Shown: in pieces, positions 18,282 to 26,686 of the stretch
How positions within the stretch are numbered: the first letter of the stretch is position 1
Layout of the letters: every line of letters begins with the position of its first letter
Source of the DNA: JBBROS01 sp965217935
Lineage (GTDB): Bacteria; Pseudomonadota; Alphaproteobacteria; Acetobacterales; Acetobacteraceae
DNA: 64,000 bases
NCBI GenBank assembly: GCA_965217935.1
Contig: OZ244581.1
Location: forward strand, 4,464,001-4,528,000
Reading direction: 5' to 3'
Translations under genes and position numbers: made by a program
The notes under the pieces: model-generated
Seen by the model: the letters and a program-made list of their open reading frames with translations, nothing else
Told to the model about the DNA's origin: nothing
The model's database searches: none

Positions 18282-19649
18282 TCACTCCTTGAAGATGGGT
18301 TCCAGGGCGGCGGCAATGGCGAACAGGCGGGCGTCGCCCATCGTGTCGCCGATCAGCATGAACCCGGCCGGGGCGTCGCCGGGCCGATGGCAGGGAAGGC
18401 TGATGCTGCAGCGGTCGAGGAAGTTGGCATAGGACGGGTTGCGCAGCACAAGGGCGTTGATGCGCGCGTAGTCGGCGTCGTCGTCGAACGCGTCGATGCG
18501 GGGCGGCGCGATGGGGGCGGTGGGAAGGGCGATGGCGTCGTAGGCGGCAGTGGCCTCGTTCATCGAGGCGATGATGCGGGCCCGGGCGGCGGTCAGCGCG
18601 ATCAGGTCGGCGGCGGTCATGGCTTGGCCGCGCTCGATGCGGGAGCGGACGCGGGGGTCGTAGATGGCGCCCTGGTCAGCCATGAGCGCGCGGTGCCACT
18701 CGTGCGCCTCCGCCGCCGCGAAGCCGCCCCGGGCGTTGGCGTCGTCGATCTGCTTGAACTGCGGCAGGGTCAGGTGCGTGACGCGGACGCCGAGGTTGTC
18801 GAGCCGGTTGAGCGCGCGGCCGAACGCCTCGGTGACGGCCGGGTCCATGCCGTCCATGACGATGTTGCTGGGAACGGCGAGCCGGAGGCCGCGCAGCGCG
18901 ATTTTCGGGATGTCGCGCGGGGCCTCGCCGGCCATGATCGCGTCGGTCGTGGCGCAGCATTGCACGCTGCGGGCCAGCGGGCCGACGCTGTCCAGGGTGG
19001 GGCTGAGGGGGAGCACGCCCGCGGCCGGCACGCGCCGGGCCGTGGGCTTGTAGCCGACGATGCCGCAGAAGGCGGCAGGCACGCGGCAGGAGCCGCCGGT
19101 GTCGGTGCCGAGGCCCATGTAGGCCATGCCGTCGCAGACCGAGACGGCGGCGCCCGAGCTGCTGCCGCCGGGGACGTGCCCGCCGTCCGCGCCGTCCTTC
19201 GGCCGCTGCCACGGGCTGCGCGGCGTGCCGAAATGCGGGTTGATGCCGAGGCCGGAAAACGCGAACTCGGTCATGTTGGTCCGGCCCACCGGGATGAATC
19301 CCGCGGCCAGCAGGCGCTGCACGACCGGGGCGTGCGAGGCCGCGGGCTTGGCCTCGCGCAGGGCCTTGCTGCCCGCTGCGGTGGTCTCGCGCTCGACGTC
19401 GACCAGGTCCTTCAGGCTGACCGGGATGCCGGCATACCGCGACGGCGCGCGGCCGGCCCGGCGCAGCAGGTCCATGGCGTCGGCGCTGCTGCGGGCCTGC
19501 TCGGCGTAGACCTTGAGGAAGGCGCGGCTGCCCTCGCCGCCGGGCGCCTCGATGCGCTGCAGGCAGGCCTCGACCATGTCGCGCGCGGTCGCGTGCCGGG
19601 ATTCGAGTTCGGCGGCGGCTTGGGCGATGGTCTGGGTCCGGGATGACAT
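18282..19649 (-). CDS. Amidase signature family hydrolase
   Basis: A 455-residue cytoplasmic amidase. The Ser-cisSer-Lys triad is visible: Lys in PVSLKDLVDVE, cis-Ser in GGSSSGAAVSV and nucleophilic Ser in GTDTGGSCRVPAAF. The start is chosen at MSSRTQ (19649). A long in-frame extension upstream is not protein-like and would overlap the divergent udh gene. The stop is 8 bp before the pheC start, so the two are probably one transcript. The substrate is unknown. GatA is less likely because no gatB/gatC is adjacent. Confidence 0.87.
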   Translation of the reverse strand: MSSRTQTIAQAAAELESRHATARDMVEACLQRIEAPGGEGSRAFLKVYAEQARSSADAMDLLRRAGRAPSRYAGIPVSLKDLVDVERETTAAGSKALREAKPAASHAPVVQRLLAAGFIPVGRTNMTEFAFSGLGINPHFGTPRSPWQRPKDGADGGHVPGGSSSGAAVSVCDGMAYMGLGTDTGGSCRVPAAFCGIVGYKPTARRVPAAGVLPLSPTLDSVGPLARSVQCCATTDAIMAGEAPRDIPKIALRGLRLAVPSNIVMDGMDPAVTEAFGRALNRLDNLGVRVTHLTLPQFKQIDDANARGGFAAAEAHEWHRALMADQGAIYDPRVRSRIERGQAMTAADLIALTAARARIIASMNEATAAYDAIALPTAPIAPPRIDAFDDDADYARINALVLRNPSYANFLDRCSISLPCHRPGDAPAGFMLIGDTMGDARLFAIAAALEPIFKE

Positions 19650-19737
19650 GGCGCTGAAGGTGCCGCTAGGTTGACCGGAGGGCAAGCCCCGGCCCATGAG
19701 TCCGGTCCATAGGGACGCGAACCAAGAAAGGAACGGC

Positions 19738-20574
19738 ATGACGATACAGCGGCCACTCCTGCTCACCGGCGCCAGCGGCGCTCTTGGGCGGCAACTGACC
19801 CCGGCGCTCGCGGCGCATGGCTGGGAGCTGCGGCTGACCGACCTCAAGCCGTTCCCTGACCCGTTGCCGAACGGCGCGACGTTCACGCAGGCCGACCTGA
19901 ACGACGGCGTTGCCCTGCTGCGGCTGGCGGAAGGCTGCGGAACGATCCTGCATTTCGGCGGCGTCTCGGTCGACCGTCCGTTCGAGGAGGTGATGGGGCC
20001 GAACCTGCGGGGCCTCTATCACATCTACGAGGCGGCGCGGCGCGAGCGGGCCCGGGTGGTGTTCGCCAGCTCCAACCACAGCGTCGGGTTCCATGAGCGG
20101 GAGACGGCGCTGGATGCGGATTGCGCCTTCCGGCCGGACAGTTTCTACGGGCTGTCGAAGGCCTACGGCGAGCTGATGGGCCGGCTGTATTGGGACAAGC
20201 ACGGGGTGGAGAACGTCAACGTGCGGATCGGGTCGTGCTTCCCGGAGCCCGTGGACGCGCGGATGCTGGCGAGCTGGTTTTCCTATGCCGACCTTGCCCG
20301 GCTGATGGCGCGGTGCGTCGAGGCCGAGGCGGTGGGGCATTGCGTCATCTGGGGCGCGTCGGACAACAGCCGGATGACGTGGTGGCGGCAGGACCATCGT
20401 GGCCGGCTCGGCTGGGCGCCGGAGGACAGCGCCGATCCGTTCGCCGGGCAGTTGTCGGGCAAGACGAGCGGCGACCCGGTGCAGGAGCGGTATCAGGGCG
20501 GGAGCTATCCGGCCCACGGCTATTCGCGGCAGACGCCATCGCCGGCGGACCCGTTCGCGGACCGAGCGCCGTGA
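19738..20574 (+). CDS. udh: Uronate dehydrogenase-like NAD-dependent SDR
   Basis: A 278-residue extended SDR closely resembling uronate dehydrogenase, which oxidises glucuronate or galacturonate to the aldarolactone with NAD. Features are TGASGALGRQL (nucleotide binding), HFGGVSVDRPFEEVMGPN, VFASSNHSVGF, YGLSKAYGE (Tyr/Lys pair), RIGSCFPEP and WGASDNSRMTWW. The ATG at 19738 follows AAAGGAACGGC. The C-terminal ~25 residues are Pro/Ser-rich and look poorly conserved. It is divergent from the amidase, and the flavoprotein gene follows in a different frame. Confidence 0.85.
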   Translation: MTIQRPLLLTGASGALGRQLTPALAAHGWELRLTDLKPFPDPLPNGATFTQADLNDGVALLRLAEGCGTILHFGGVSVDRPFEEVMGPNLRGLYHIYEAARRERARVVFASSNHSVGFHERETALDADCAFRPDSFYGLSKAYGELMGRLYWDKHGVENVNVRIGSCFPEPVDARMLASWFSYADLARLMARCVEAEAVGHCVIWGASDNSRMTWWRQDHRGRLGWAPEDSADPFAGQLSGKTSGDPVQERYQGGSYPAHGYSRQTPSPADPFADRAP

Positions 20575-20644
20575 CGGATGCGCGATCCGAGACGGCGGCG
20601 GGCGGCTTGGCGCAGGGGCTGACGCGGCCGTTGCCGGGTGGGAC

Positions 20645-21826
20645 ATAAGCGGCGCCGCGGTCGTTGGCGGCGGGCCGGCGGGGCTGGCTGCGGCCGAGCG
20701 GCTGGCCGGCGCCGGCGTTCGGGTCACGGTTTACGAGCGGATGCCGGGCCTGGGGCGCAAATTCCTGCTGGCGGGGCGCGGCGGGCTGAACATCACGCAT
20801 TCGGAGCCGCAAGAGCGGTTCGTGACGCGGTATGGGGCAGCCTCGCGCGAGCTGGGCGCGGCCATTGACGCCTTCCCGCCGGCGGCGCTGCGGGACTGGT
20901 GCGCCGGATTGGGGCAGGAGACGTTCGTCGGCAGCAGCGGGCGGGTGTTCCCGGCGGCGTTCAAGGCGACGCCGTTGCTGCGGGCCTGGGTCGATCGGCT
21001 GCGGCGGATGGGCGTTGCCTTTCGCACCGGGCATCGATGGCTGGGGTGGGAAGCGGACGGGGCGTTGCGGTTCGACGCCGGGGGCGAGGTTGTGTCGGCG
21101 CGGGCCGGGGCGGTCGTGCTGGCGCTGGGCGGGGCCTCGTGGCCGCGGCTCGGGTCGGATGGCAATTGGGTTCAAACGCTGGAGGCGGCGGGCGTGGCGA
21201 TGGCGCCCTTGCGGCCGGCGAATTGCGGTTTCCTGTGCGCCTGGCCGGAGCGGTTCAGGGACCGGTTCGAGGGCCAGCCGTTGAAGCGGTTGGCGGCGAC
21301 GTTCCGGGGCGTGCGCGTCCGCGGGGAGGCGGTGATCACCTCCGACGGGATCGAGGGCGGGGCCGTCTATGCCTTGTCGGCAGCGATCAGGGAGGCGGTG
21401 GCAGCGGAGGGGGCGGCGACGCTGCTGCTTGATTTGCGGCCGGACCTGGAGCGGGAGGCGTTGGCGAAGCGGCTGGGCGGGGCAGGGGTCTCGACGGCGA
21501 ACCGGCTGCGGCGGGCCGGGGTGACGGGGGCTGCGGCAGGGCTGGCGCGAGAGCTGGGGGAGGGATTGCCGCTGGTCGAGCGGGTGAAGGCTCTGCCGCT
21601 GCGGCTGGTGGGGACGCGGGCGATCGCGCGGGCGATCTCGACGGCGGGAGGCGTGCGGTTCGACGCGCTGGAGGGATGGATGCTGACGGAGCGTCCGGGC
21701 GTGTTCGTGGCGGGGGAGATGGCGGATTGGGAGGCGCCGACGGGGGGTTATCTGCTGCAGGGCTGTTTCAGCAGCGGGTTCGCCGCCGCGGGCGAGGCGC
21801 TGGCGTGGGCGCGTCGCATGGATTGA
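20645..21826 (+). CDS. BaiN/HI0933-type NAD(P)/FAD-dependent oxidoreductase (start unclear)
   Basis: A flavoprotein of about 393 residues in the TIGR03862/BaiN family. It has an N-terminal FAD fold (AAVVGGGPAGLAAAERL), GRKFLLAGRGGLNITHSE, ALGGASWPRLGSDGNW, and the C-terminal TAGGVRFDAL and GGYLLQGCFSSGFAAGE-like end. There is no ATG, GTG or TTG in frame between 20399 and the FAD motif. A GTG at 20638 is one base out of frame and would give a normal N-terminus after removing one base near 20644-20647. The boundary used is the in-frame ATA, only as the latest possible limit. Confidence 0.75.
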   Translation: MSGAAVVGGGPAGLAAAERLAGAGVRVTVYERMPGLGRKFLLAGRGGLNITHSEPQERFVTRYGAASRELGAAIDAFPPAALRDWCAGLGQETFVGSSGRVFPAAFKATPLLRAWVDRLRRMGVAFRTGHRWLGWEADGALRFDAGGEVVSARAGAVVLALGGASWPRLGSDGNWVQTLEAAGVAMAPLRPANCGFLCAWPERFRDRFEGQPLKRLAATFRGVRVRGEAVITSDGIEGGAVYALSAAIREAVAAEGAATLLLDLRPDLEREALAKRLGGAGVSTANRLRRAGVTGAAAGLARELGEGLPLVERVKALPLRLVGTRAIARAISTAGGVRFDALEGWMLTERPGVFVAGEMADWEAPTGGYLLQGCFSSGFAAAGEALAWARRMD

Positions 21827-22000
21827 GGGCGGCTGGATCGAAGGCGGGGGCGCAGCGGCCCGGGCGGGCGCTCCTCGATGGCGTCGCGGGCCGCCGAACC
21901 GTCAAGCTCCGCGTGGGCGGGCGATCTGTGCTGCCTGCTACGGCAGACAGAGCGATTTGTTAAGTTGCCGTGAGCGCTTTGAGTGTGGCACATCCAGGGA

Positions 22001-22966
22001 ATGATCACGCGCCGTTCATCTTTGCTCGGTCTTGTCGCCGCCGCGTCGGCCGGGCGGGCAGAGGCGGCTGGCAGCTTCGCAAGCTTCGTCACGGGCGTGA
22101 AAGCCGAGGCGCGCCGAGCCGGGGTCAGCGAGGCGACGCTTCGCGCCGCTTTTGCCGGCGTCGAGCCGAATGCGCGCGTCATCGAGCTTGACCGCAAGCA
22201 GCCGGAGTTCAAGTTGACCTGGCCGGAATACAAAGCTCGCGTGCTTCCGCCCTCCCGGCTGCAAGCGGCGCGCGAGAACTATGCCCGGGAGCAATCCCTG
22301 CTCAAGCGGATCGACGCGCGCTACGGGGTCGACCCGTTGGCGATGATCGGGATCTGGGGGATCGAGTCTGGGTTCGGCGCCAACAAGGGGAGCTACAGGC
22401 TGGTCGAGGCGCTCTCGACTCTGGCATGGGACGGGCGCCGGTCGGCTTATTTCCGCAAGGAGCTGCTGAACGCGCTGCAGATCCTGAACGCGGGCGATGT
22501 GCCGCCCGTTCGGCTGACCGGAGGTTGGGCCGGAGCGATGGGCCAGCCGCAATTCATGCCGAGTTCCTACCTGTCCTATGCGGTTGACGTCGACGGCGAT
22601 GGGAAGCGCGACATCTGGGACAGCAAGCCGGACGTGTTCGGGTCGATGGCGAACTACCTGGCGCGTCACGGCTGGAAACGGGGGGAACCGTGGGGACAGC
22701 CGATCCAAGTTTCCGCCGGTTTCGATGCGTCCCGGGCTGGGCGCGACGACCGAAGGTCCTTGGGCGCCTGGATGAACGAAGGCGTCAGGCGCTTGGACGG
22801 AAGCCGCTTCAGCCGGTCGGACCCGATGGGCGCCGTCGTGGTCCCAAGCGGCGCGCCGCCGGGCGAGGCATATATGGTCTATGCCAATTTCGGCGTCCTG
22901 CGCCGTTACAACCCCTCCGACTTCTACGCCCTGGCCGTGGGCCTGCTCGGCGATGCGGCCGCTTGA
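22001..22966 (+). CDS. mltB: Lytic murein transglycosylase B family
   Basis: A 321-residue peptidoglycan-cleaving lytic transglycosylase. The catalytic Glu is in MIGIWGIESGFG (near residue 115), followed by GAMGQPQFMPSSYLSYAVD and DVFGSMANYLARHGW, both family signatures. The N-terminus MITRRSSLLGLVAAASAG resembles a twin-arginine signal. There is no lipobox Cys, so it is probably soluble in the periplasm. A GTG at 21983 is an alternative start. It leads the mltB-rlpA-dac-tmk-holB-metG-tatD-MBL run, with TTGA overlap to the next gene. Confidence 0.9.
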   Translation: MITRRSSLLGLVAAASAGRAEAAGSFASFVTGVKAEARRAGVSEATLRAAFAGVEPNARVIELDRKQPEFKLTWPEYKARVLPPSRLQAARENYAREQSLLKRIDARYGVDPLAMIGIWGIESGFGANKGSYRLVEALSTLAWDGRRSAYFRKELLNALQILNAGDVPPVRLTGGWAGAMGQPQFMPSSYLSYAVDVDGDGKRDIWDSKPDVFGSMANYLARHGWKRGEPWGQPIQVSAGFDASRAGRDDRRSLGAWMNEGVRRLDGSRFSRSDPMGAVVVPSGAPPGEAYMVYANFGVLRRYNPSDFYALAVGLLGDAAA

Positions 22967-23859
22967 GGCTGCCGCTGCCGGTGTCAGCCGGGCTTGTGGC
23001 CGCTTGCCTGCTCGGGTGCGGCCGTCCGGCTTCGGCCCCGAGCGGGACCGGCGCCCGTTACGTGGTCGGAACCGGCTACCAGGCCGGCGGCATCTGGTTC
23101 TACCCGCGCGAAGACTTTCAATATGACCAGACCGGACTGGCAACCGTGATGCAAGCCCGGCACGGCGTCACGGCGGATGGAGAAGCCGCCGACGCCGCCA
23201 GGCTCACGGCCGCGCACCAGACGCTGCAACTGCCGGCGCTCGCTTGGGTGACAAACCTTGAGACAGGGCGGCAGGCGCTGGTCCGCATCAACGACCGCGG
23301 CCCGGCCTCGGCCGCGCGCCTGATCGCCCTCTCGCCCCCCGCGGCGCGGCTGCTCGGGATCAGCGCCGAGGGGACGGCACGGGTCCGTGTCCAGGTGGAT
23401 GAGGGCCGCAGCCTCGCGCTCCGTGGGGCGCTCCATGGCGGCCCGCAGCTCGCCATGACCGCCGTCCCGCGGGACAAGGTGACGGCCGAAGATCTGCCGC
23501 CGCCCGCCGGAGTCGTCCAGCCGATGCCGAAGCGGAGCGCCAGGCCGGCGCTTGCAACGGTCGGGGCGGCAAAGGATATGGCGGCCGCCCCGGACTCGCT
23601 GCCCGAAACGGCGCGGACGGTCGCGCCCCGGCCCGGCCGGTTGATGATCGAAGCGGGATCGTTCGGGCAAGCCGTCTATGCGCGACAGGCCCAGACAAGG
23701 CTTGCTGGCCTGGGCGCCCGAATCGACCGCTCCGGGGATGGCCGGGACGAGCGCTACGCCGTGCGCGCCGGTCCTTACGGCAGCGTTGCCGCAGCGGACG
23801 CTGCCCTTGATCAAGCATTTCAAGCGGGCGTCACGGACGCGCGGATCATCGTGCAATGA
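22963..23859 (+). CDS. rlpA: RlpA family lipoprotein with SPOR domain
   Basis: A 298-residue septal-ring protein. The order is lipoprotein signal (SAGLVAACLLGCGRP, lipidated Cys near residue 20), DPBB domain (VGTGYQAGGIWFYP, GLATVMQARHG, LVRINDRGPAS, ARLIALSPPAARLLG), a Pro/Ala linker, and a C-terminal SPOR domain (from about residue 225, IEAGSFGQAVYARQA) that binds denuded peptidoglycan at division sites. The TTG start overlaps the mltB stop (TTGA). A GTG at 22981 is an alternative. Unlike the 8236 homologue, it has both the lipobox and SPOR. Confidence 0.87.
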   Translation: MRLPLPVSAGLVAACLLGCGRPASAPSGTGARYVVGTGYQAGGIWFYPREDFQYDQTGLATVMQARHGVTADGEAADAARLTAAHQTLQLPALAWVTNLETGRQALVRINDRGPASAARLIALSPPAARLLGISAEGTARVRVQVDEGRSLALRGALHGGPQLAMTAVPRDKVTAEDLPPPAGVVQPMPKRSARPALATVGAAKDMAAAPDSLPETARTVAPRPGRLMIEAGSFGQAVYARQAQTRLAGLGARIDRSGDGRDERYAVRAGPYGSVAAADAALDQAFQAGVTDARIIVQ

Positions 23860-23874
23860 GCGGAGTGGACCCCC

Positions 23875-25068
23875 ATGTTGAAACGTCGCCTGCTGCTTCT
23901 GGCCTCCGCACTGTCGGCCGCTGCGCCGCCGGTCGTTCACGCCGCCCGGCGCGCGAAACCCGCGCCGCCAGCCGCCTCCGAGGCAAGCCCGGCGGAGACG
24001 CCGCTTGGCCCGCTCGACACGACGGCTCGATGGGCGTTCATCACCGACTTCAACACCGGCGCGGTCCTGCTCAACAAGAATGCCGACGACCCGATGCCGC
24101 CCTCGTCGATGACCAAGCTCATGACGGCCTACATCGTTTACGGGATGCTGAAGTCGGGCCGGTTGCGGCTCGATCAGGAGCTGCCGGTCAGCGAGAAGGC
24201 GTGGCGGATGCAGGGCTCGAAGATGTTCGTCCCGTTGAACGAGTCGGTGAAGGTGGAGGACTTGATCCGGGGGGTCATCGTCCAGTCGGGCAATGACGCC
24301 TGCATCGTGCTGGCCGAAGGGATCGCCGGCTCGGAGGACGCTTTCGTCGATCTGATGAACCAGAAGGCCAAGGAGATGGGGCTGCGCGTGGCGCACTTCG
24401 CCAACAGCACCGGCTGGCCGGACCCCGAGCAGCGGGTCTCGTGCCGGGATCTCGCGACGATCGCCAAGCGCCTGATCACCGACTTCCCTGAATATTACCG
24501 GTTCGACAGTGAAAAATCTTTCAAATACAATAATATATCACAAGAAAATCGAAACCCTCTGGTGCAGAAAGGCCTGGCCGACGGGCTCAAGACCGGGCAT
24601 ACCGATGCGGGCGGCTATGGCCTCGTTGCCAGCTCGCAGCGGGGGGGGCGGCGGGTGATCGTCGTCATCAACGGGCTCGCCACGTCGCATCAGCGCGCCG
24701 AGGAAAGCGAGCGGCTGCTGGAGTGGAGCTTCCGGGAGTTCGAGGATGTCATGCTGTTCACGGCCGGCGACACGGTCGAGGACGCGAAGGTGTGGCTCGG
24801 CACGGCGCAAACCGTCCCCCTGGTCGGCGGACGCGACCTCGTTATGACCATGCCGCGGCAATGGCGGCGCACGGCCCGCGTCACCGTCGAGTATCCAAGC
24901 CCGGTCCCGGCGCCGGTCAGCCGCGGCGACGTGCTCGGCCGGCTCACGGTTTCCGGCGAGGGCGTGCCGCCGACCGAGATGCCGCTTCTGGCCGGCGCCG
25001 ACGTGTCGCGCCTCGGGTTGCCGGGCCGGGCCATGGCCGTCGTCGCGCGCTACGTGACGGGGTCTTGA
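23875..25068 (+). CDS. D-alanyl-D-alanine carboxypeptidase (PBP5/6 type)
   Basis: A 397-residue serine DD-carboxypeptidase that trims the terminal D-Ala of peptidoglycan stem peptides. Signal peptide (MLKRRLLLLASALSAAAPP), then catalytic SSMTKL (SxxK), SGNDA (SxN) and LKTGHT (KTG), followed by the C-terminal beta domain that positions the enzyme at the membrane. Codons for residues around 213-228 (24511-24550) are strikingly AT-rich (8 G/C in 40 bases), although the encoded SFKYNNISQENRNP is conserved-looking. The tmk start overlaps its stop. Confidence 0.93.
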   Translation: MLKRRLLLLASALSAAAPPVVHAARRAKPAPPAASEASPAETPLGPLDTTARWAFITDFNTGAVLLNKNADDPMPPSSMTKLMTAYIVYGMLKSGRLRLDQELPVSEKAWRMQGSKMFVPLNESVKVEDLIRGVIVQSGNDACIVLAEGIAGSEDAFVDLMNQKAKEMGLRVAHFANSTGWPDPEQRVSCRDLATIAKRLITDFPEYYRFDSEKSFKYNNISQENRNPLVQKGLADGLKTGHTDAGGYGLVASSQRGGRRVIVVINGLATSHQRAEESERLLEWSFREFEDVMLFTAGDTVEDAKVWLGTAQTVPLVGGRDLVMTMPRQWRRTARVTVEYPSPVPAPVSRGDVLGRLTVSGEGVPPTEMPLLAGADVSRLGLPGRAMAVVARYVTGS

Positions 25069-25694
25069 GCACGCGCAGGGCAGGATTGTTCATCACGCTG
25101 GAAGGCGGGGAGGGGGCAGGGAAGAGCACCCAGGCGCGGCTTCTGGCCGACGCGCTGGCCGACGCCGGGCACGCCGCGTTATGCACAAGGGAGCCCGGCG
25201 GCGCGCCCGGCGCGGAGGCGTTGAGGGCGATGTTGCTGGGCGGGGAGCACCGATGGTCGCCCGCCGCGGAGGCATACCTCCACTTCGCCGCACGCGCCGA
25301 GCACCTGGCTCGAACCATTTTGCCGGCCCTGGATGCGGGGACGATCATCGTCTGCGACCGGTTCGCCGACAGCACGCTGGCGTATCAGGGCTACGGCCAG
25401 GGAGCGGACCGGGAGCTGATCCGGCGTCTGACGCGGCTGCTGCCGAGACAACCGGACCTCACGTTCATGCTGCGCGTCTCGCCGGCCGAGGCGGCGGCGC
25501 GGCTCGCGGCGAGAGGCCAGACTTTGGACCGTTACGAGGCGATGGACGCCGGTTTCCATGCTCGCGTGGCCCAGGGCTTCGCCGATATCGCCGCCGACGA
25601 ACCCGGGCGGTGCCGCGTGATCGGCGCCGACGGGCCGGCTCCTGACGTGCATGGCGCGATCGTCGCGATCGTGCGGGAGCGGCTGGGCGCATGA
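25065..25694 (+). CDS. tmk: Thymidylate kinase
   Basis: A 209-residue dTMP kinase that makes dTDP. Walker A GGEGAGKST is near residue 15, and CDRFADSTLAYQGYG holds the DR-x nucleotide-site motif. The lid region follows RLAARGQTLDRYE. The TTG at 25065 overlaps the dac stop in TTGA, and a TTG at 25086 would also give a workable protein. The stop overlaps the holB ATG (ATGA), so the chain is translationally linked. Confidence 0.93.
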   Translation: MSTRRAGLFITLEGGEGAGKSTQARLLADALADAGHAALCTREPGGAPGAEALRAMLLGGEHRWSPAAEAYLHFAARAEHLARTILPALDAGTIIVCDRFADSTLAYQGYGQGADRELIRRLTRLLPRQPDLTFMLRVSPAEAAARLAARGQTLDRYEAMDAGFHARVAQGFADIAADEPGRCRVIGADGPAPDVHGAIVAIVRERLGA

Positions 25695-26686
25695 CCGTGG
25701 GCGTGACCTTGGCGCCGCGCGAGAACCCGGTCCTGTTCGGGCATTCGGCGGCGGAAGCGGAGTTCGTTGCCGCGCTCGAGACCGGACGGATGCACCATGC
25801 CTGGCTGCTGACCGGTCCGGCCGGCGTCGGCAAGGCCACCTTGGCCTACCGTCTGGCCCGGCGCCTGCTCTCGCCGGCCGATGACCCGAACGACCCGGGC
25901 AACCCGGTGTTCCGCCGCTTGGCGCACGGCAGCCATGCCGACGTGCTGACGATCGAGCGCGAGATAGACGAGAAACGCAAACGGATGAAAGGCGAAGTCG
26001 GCGTTGACCAGGTGCGCGACGTGACAGGCTTCCTGCACCTGACGTCGGCGGAAGCGGGCTGGCGCGTGGTCGTGGTCGATGGCGTGGAGGCGCTGAACCG
26101 CAACGCCGCCAACGCGCTGCTGAAGGTGCTGGAGGAACCGCCGCGCCAGGCGATCCTGTTGTTGACCGCCGCCGCGCCGGGCCGCCTGCTGCCGACGATC
26201 CGCAGCCGGTGCAGGCGGTTGAAACTGGACCCGCTTTCCGCCGCAGAGATGGAGGGCGCGTTGGCCCACTTGCTCCCGGAGATCGACGGCGAGGCGCGGC
26301 GCGAGCTGACCAAGACCGCGAACGGCGCTCCCGGCCGGGCCGTGGCGCTCGCCGAGGAGGGCGCGCTCGCGTTGGCGGCGCTGGCGCGAGAGGCGCTCGA
26401 AGCCGGGCGGCTGCCGATCACGCGCATGCACGCCTTGGCGGAGCAGGCGACCAGGACCGAGAGCGGTTTCGCAACCTTCATGGGGCTGTTGCAAGCCGGG
26501 CTCGGCGAGCACGTGCGCGCGGCGGCGAGAGGGCAGGGGGCCTGGCCCGGCGCGCAAAGCCGCCCGCTAGCCGAATGGGGCGAAGTGTGGCAAGCGCTAG
26601 GCCGTCTGCAGGACGAGACCGAGCGCTTCAACCTCGATAAGCGCTCGGCCGTCATTGCCGGGCTGGAGTTGTTGAGCCAAGCATGA
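25691..26686 (+). CDS. holB: DNA polymerase III subunit delta'
   Basis: A 331-residue clamp-loader subunit. Degenerate Walker A GPAGVGKATLAYRLARR is near residue 38. The sensor/arm region includes VVVDGVEALNRNAANALLKVLEEPP and the SRC motif TIRSRCRRLKL. The zinc-binding cysteines of E. coli delta' are absent, which is common in alphaproteobacterial forms. It overlaps tmk and metG by ATGA junctions. Confidence 0.93.
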   Translation: MTVGVTLAPRENPVLFGHSAAEAEFVAALETGRMHHAWLLTGPAGVGKATLAYRLARRLLSPADDPNDPGNPVFRRLAHGSHADVLTIEREIDEKRKRMKGEVGVDQVRDVTGFLHLTSAEAGWRVVVVDGVEALNRNAANALLKVLEEPPRQAILLLTAAAPGRLLPTIRSRCRRLKLDPLSAAEMEGALAHLLPEIDGEARRELTKTANGAPGRAVALAEEGALALAALAREALEAGRLPITRMHALAEQATRTESGFATFMGLLQAGLGEHVRAAARGQGAWPGAQSRPLAEWGEVWQALGRLQDETERFNLDKRSAVIAGLELLSQA

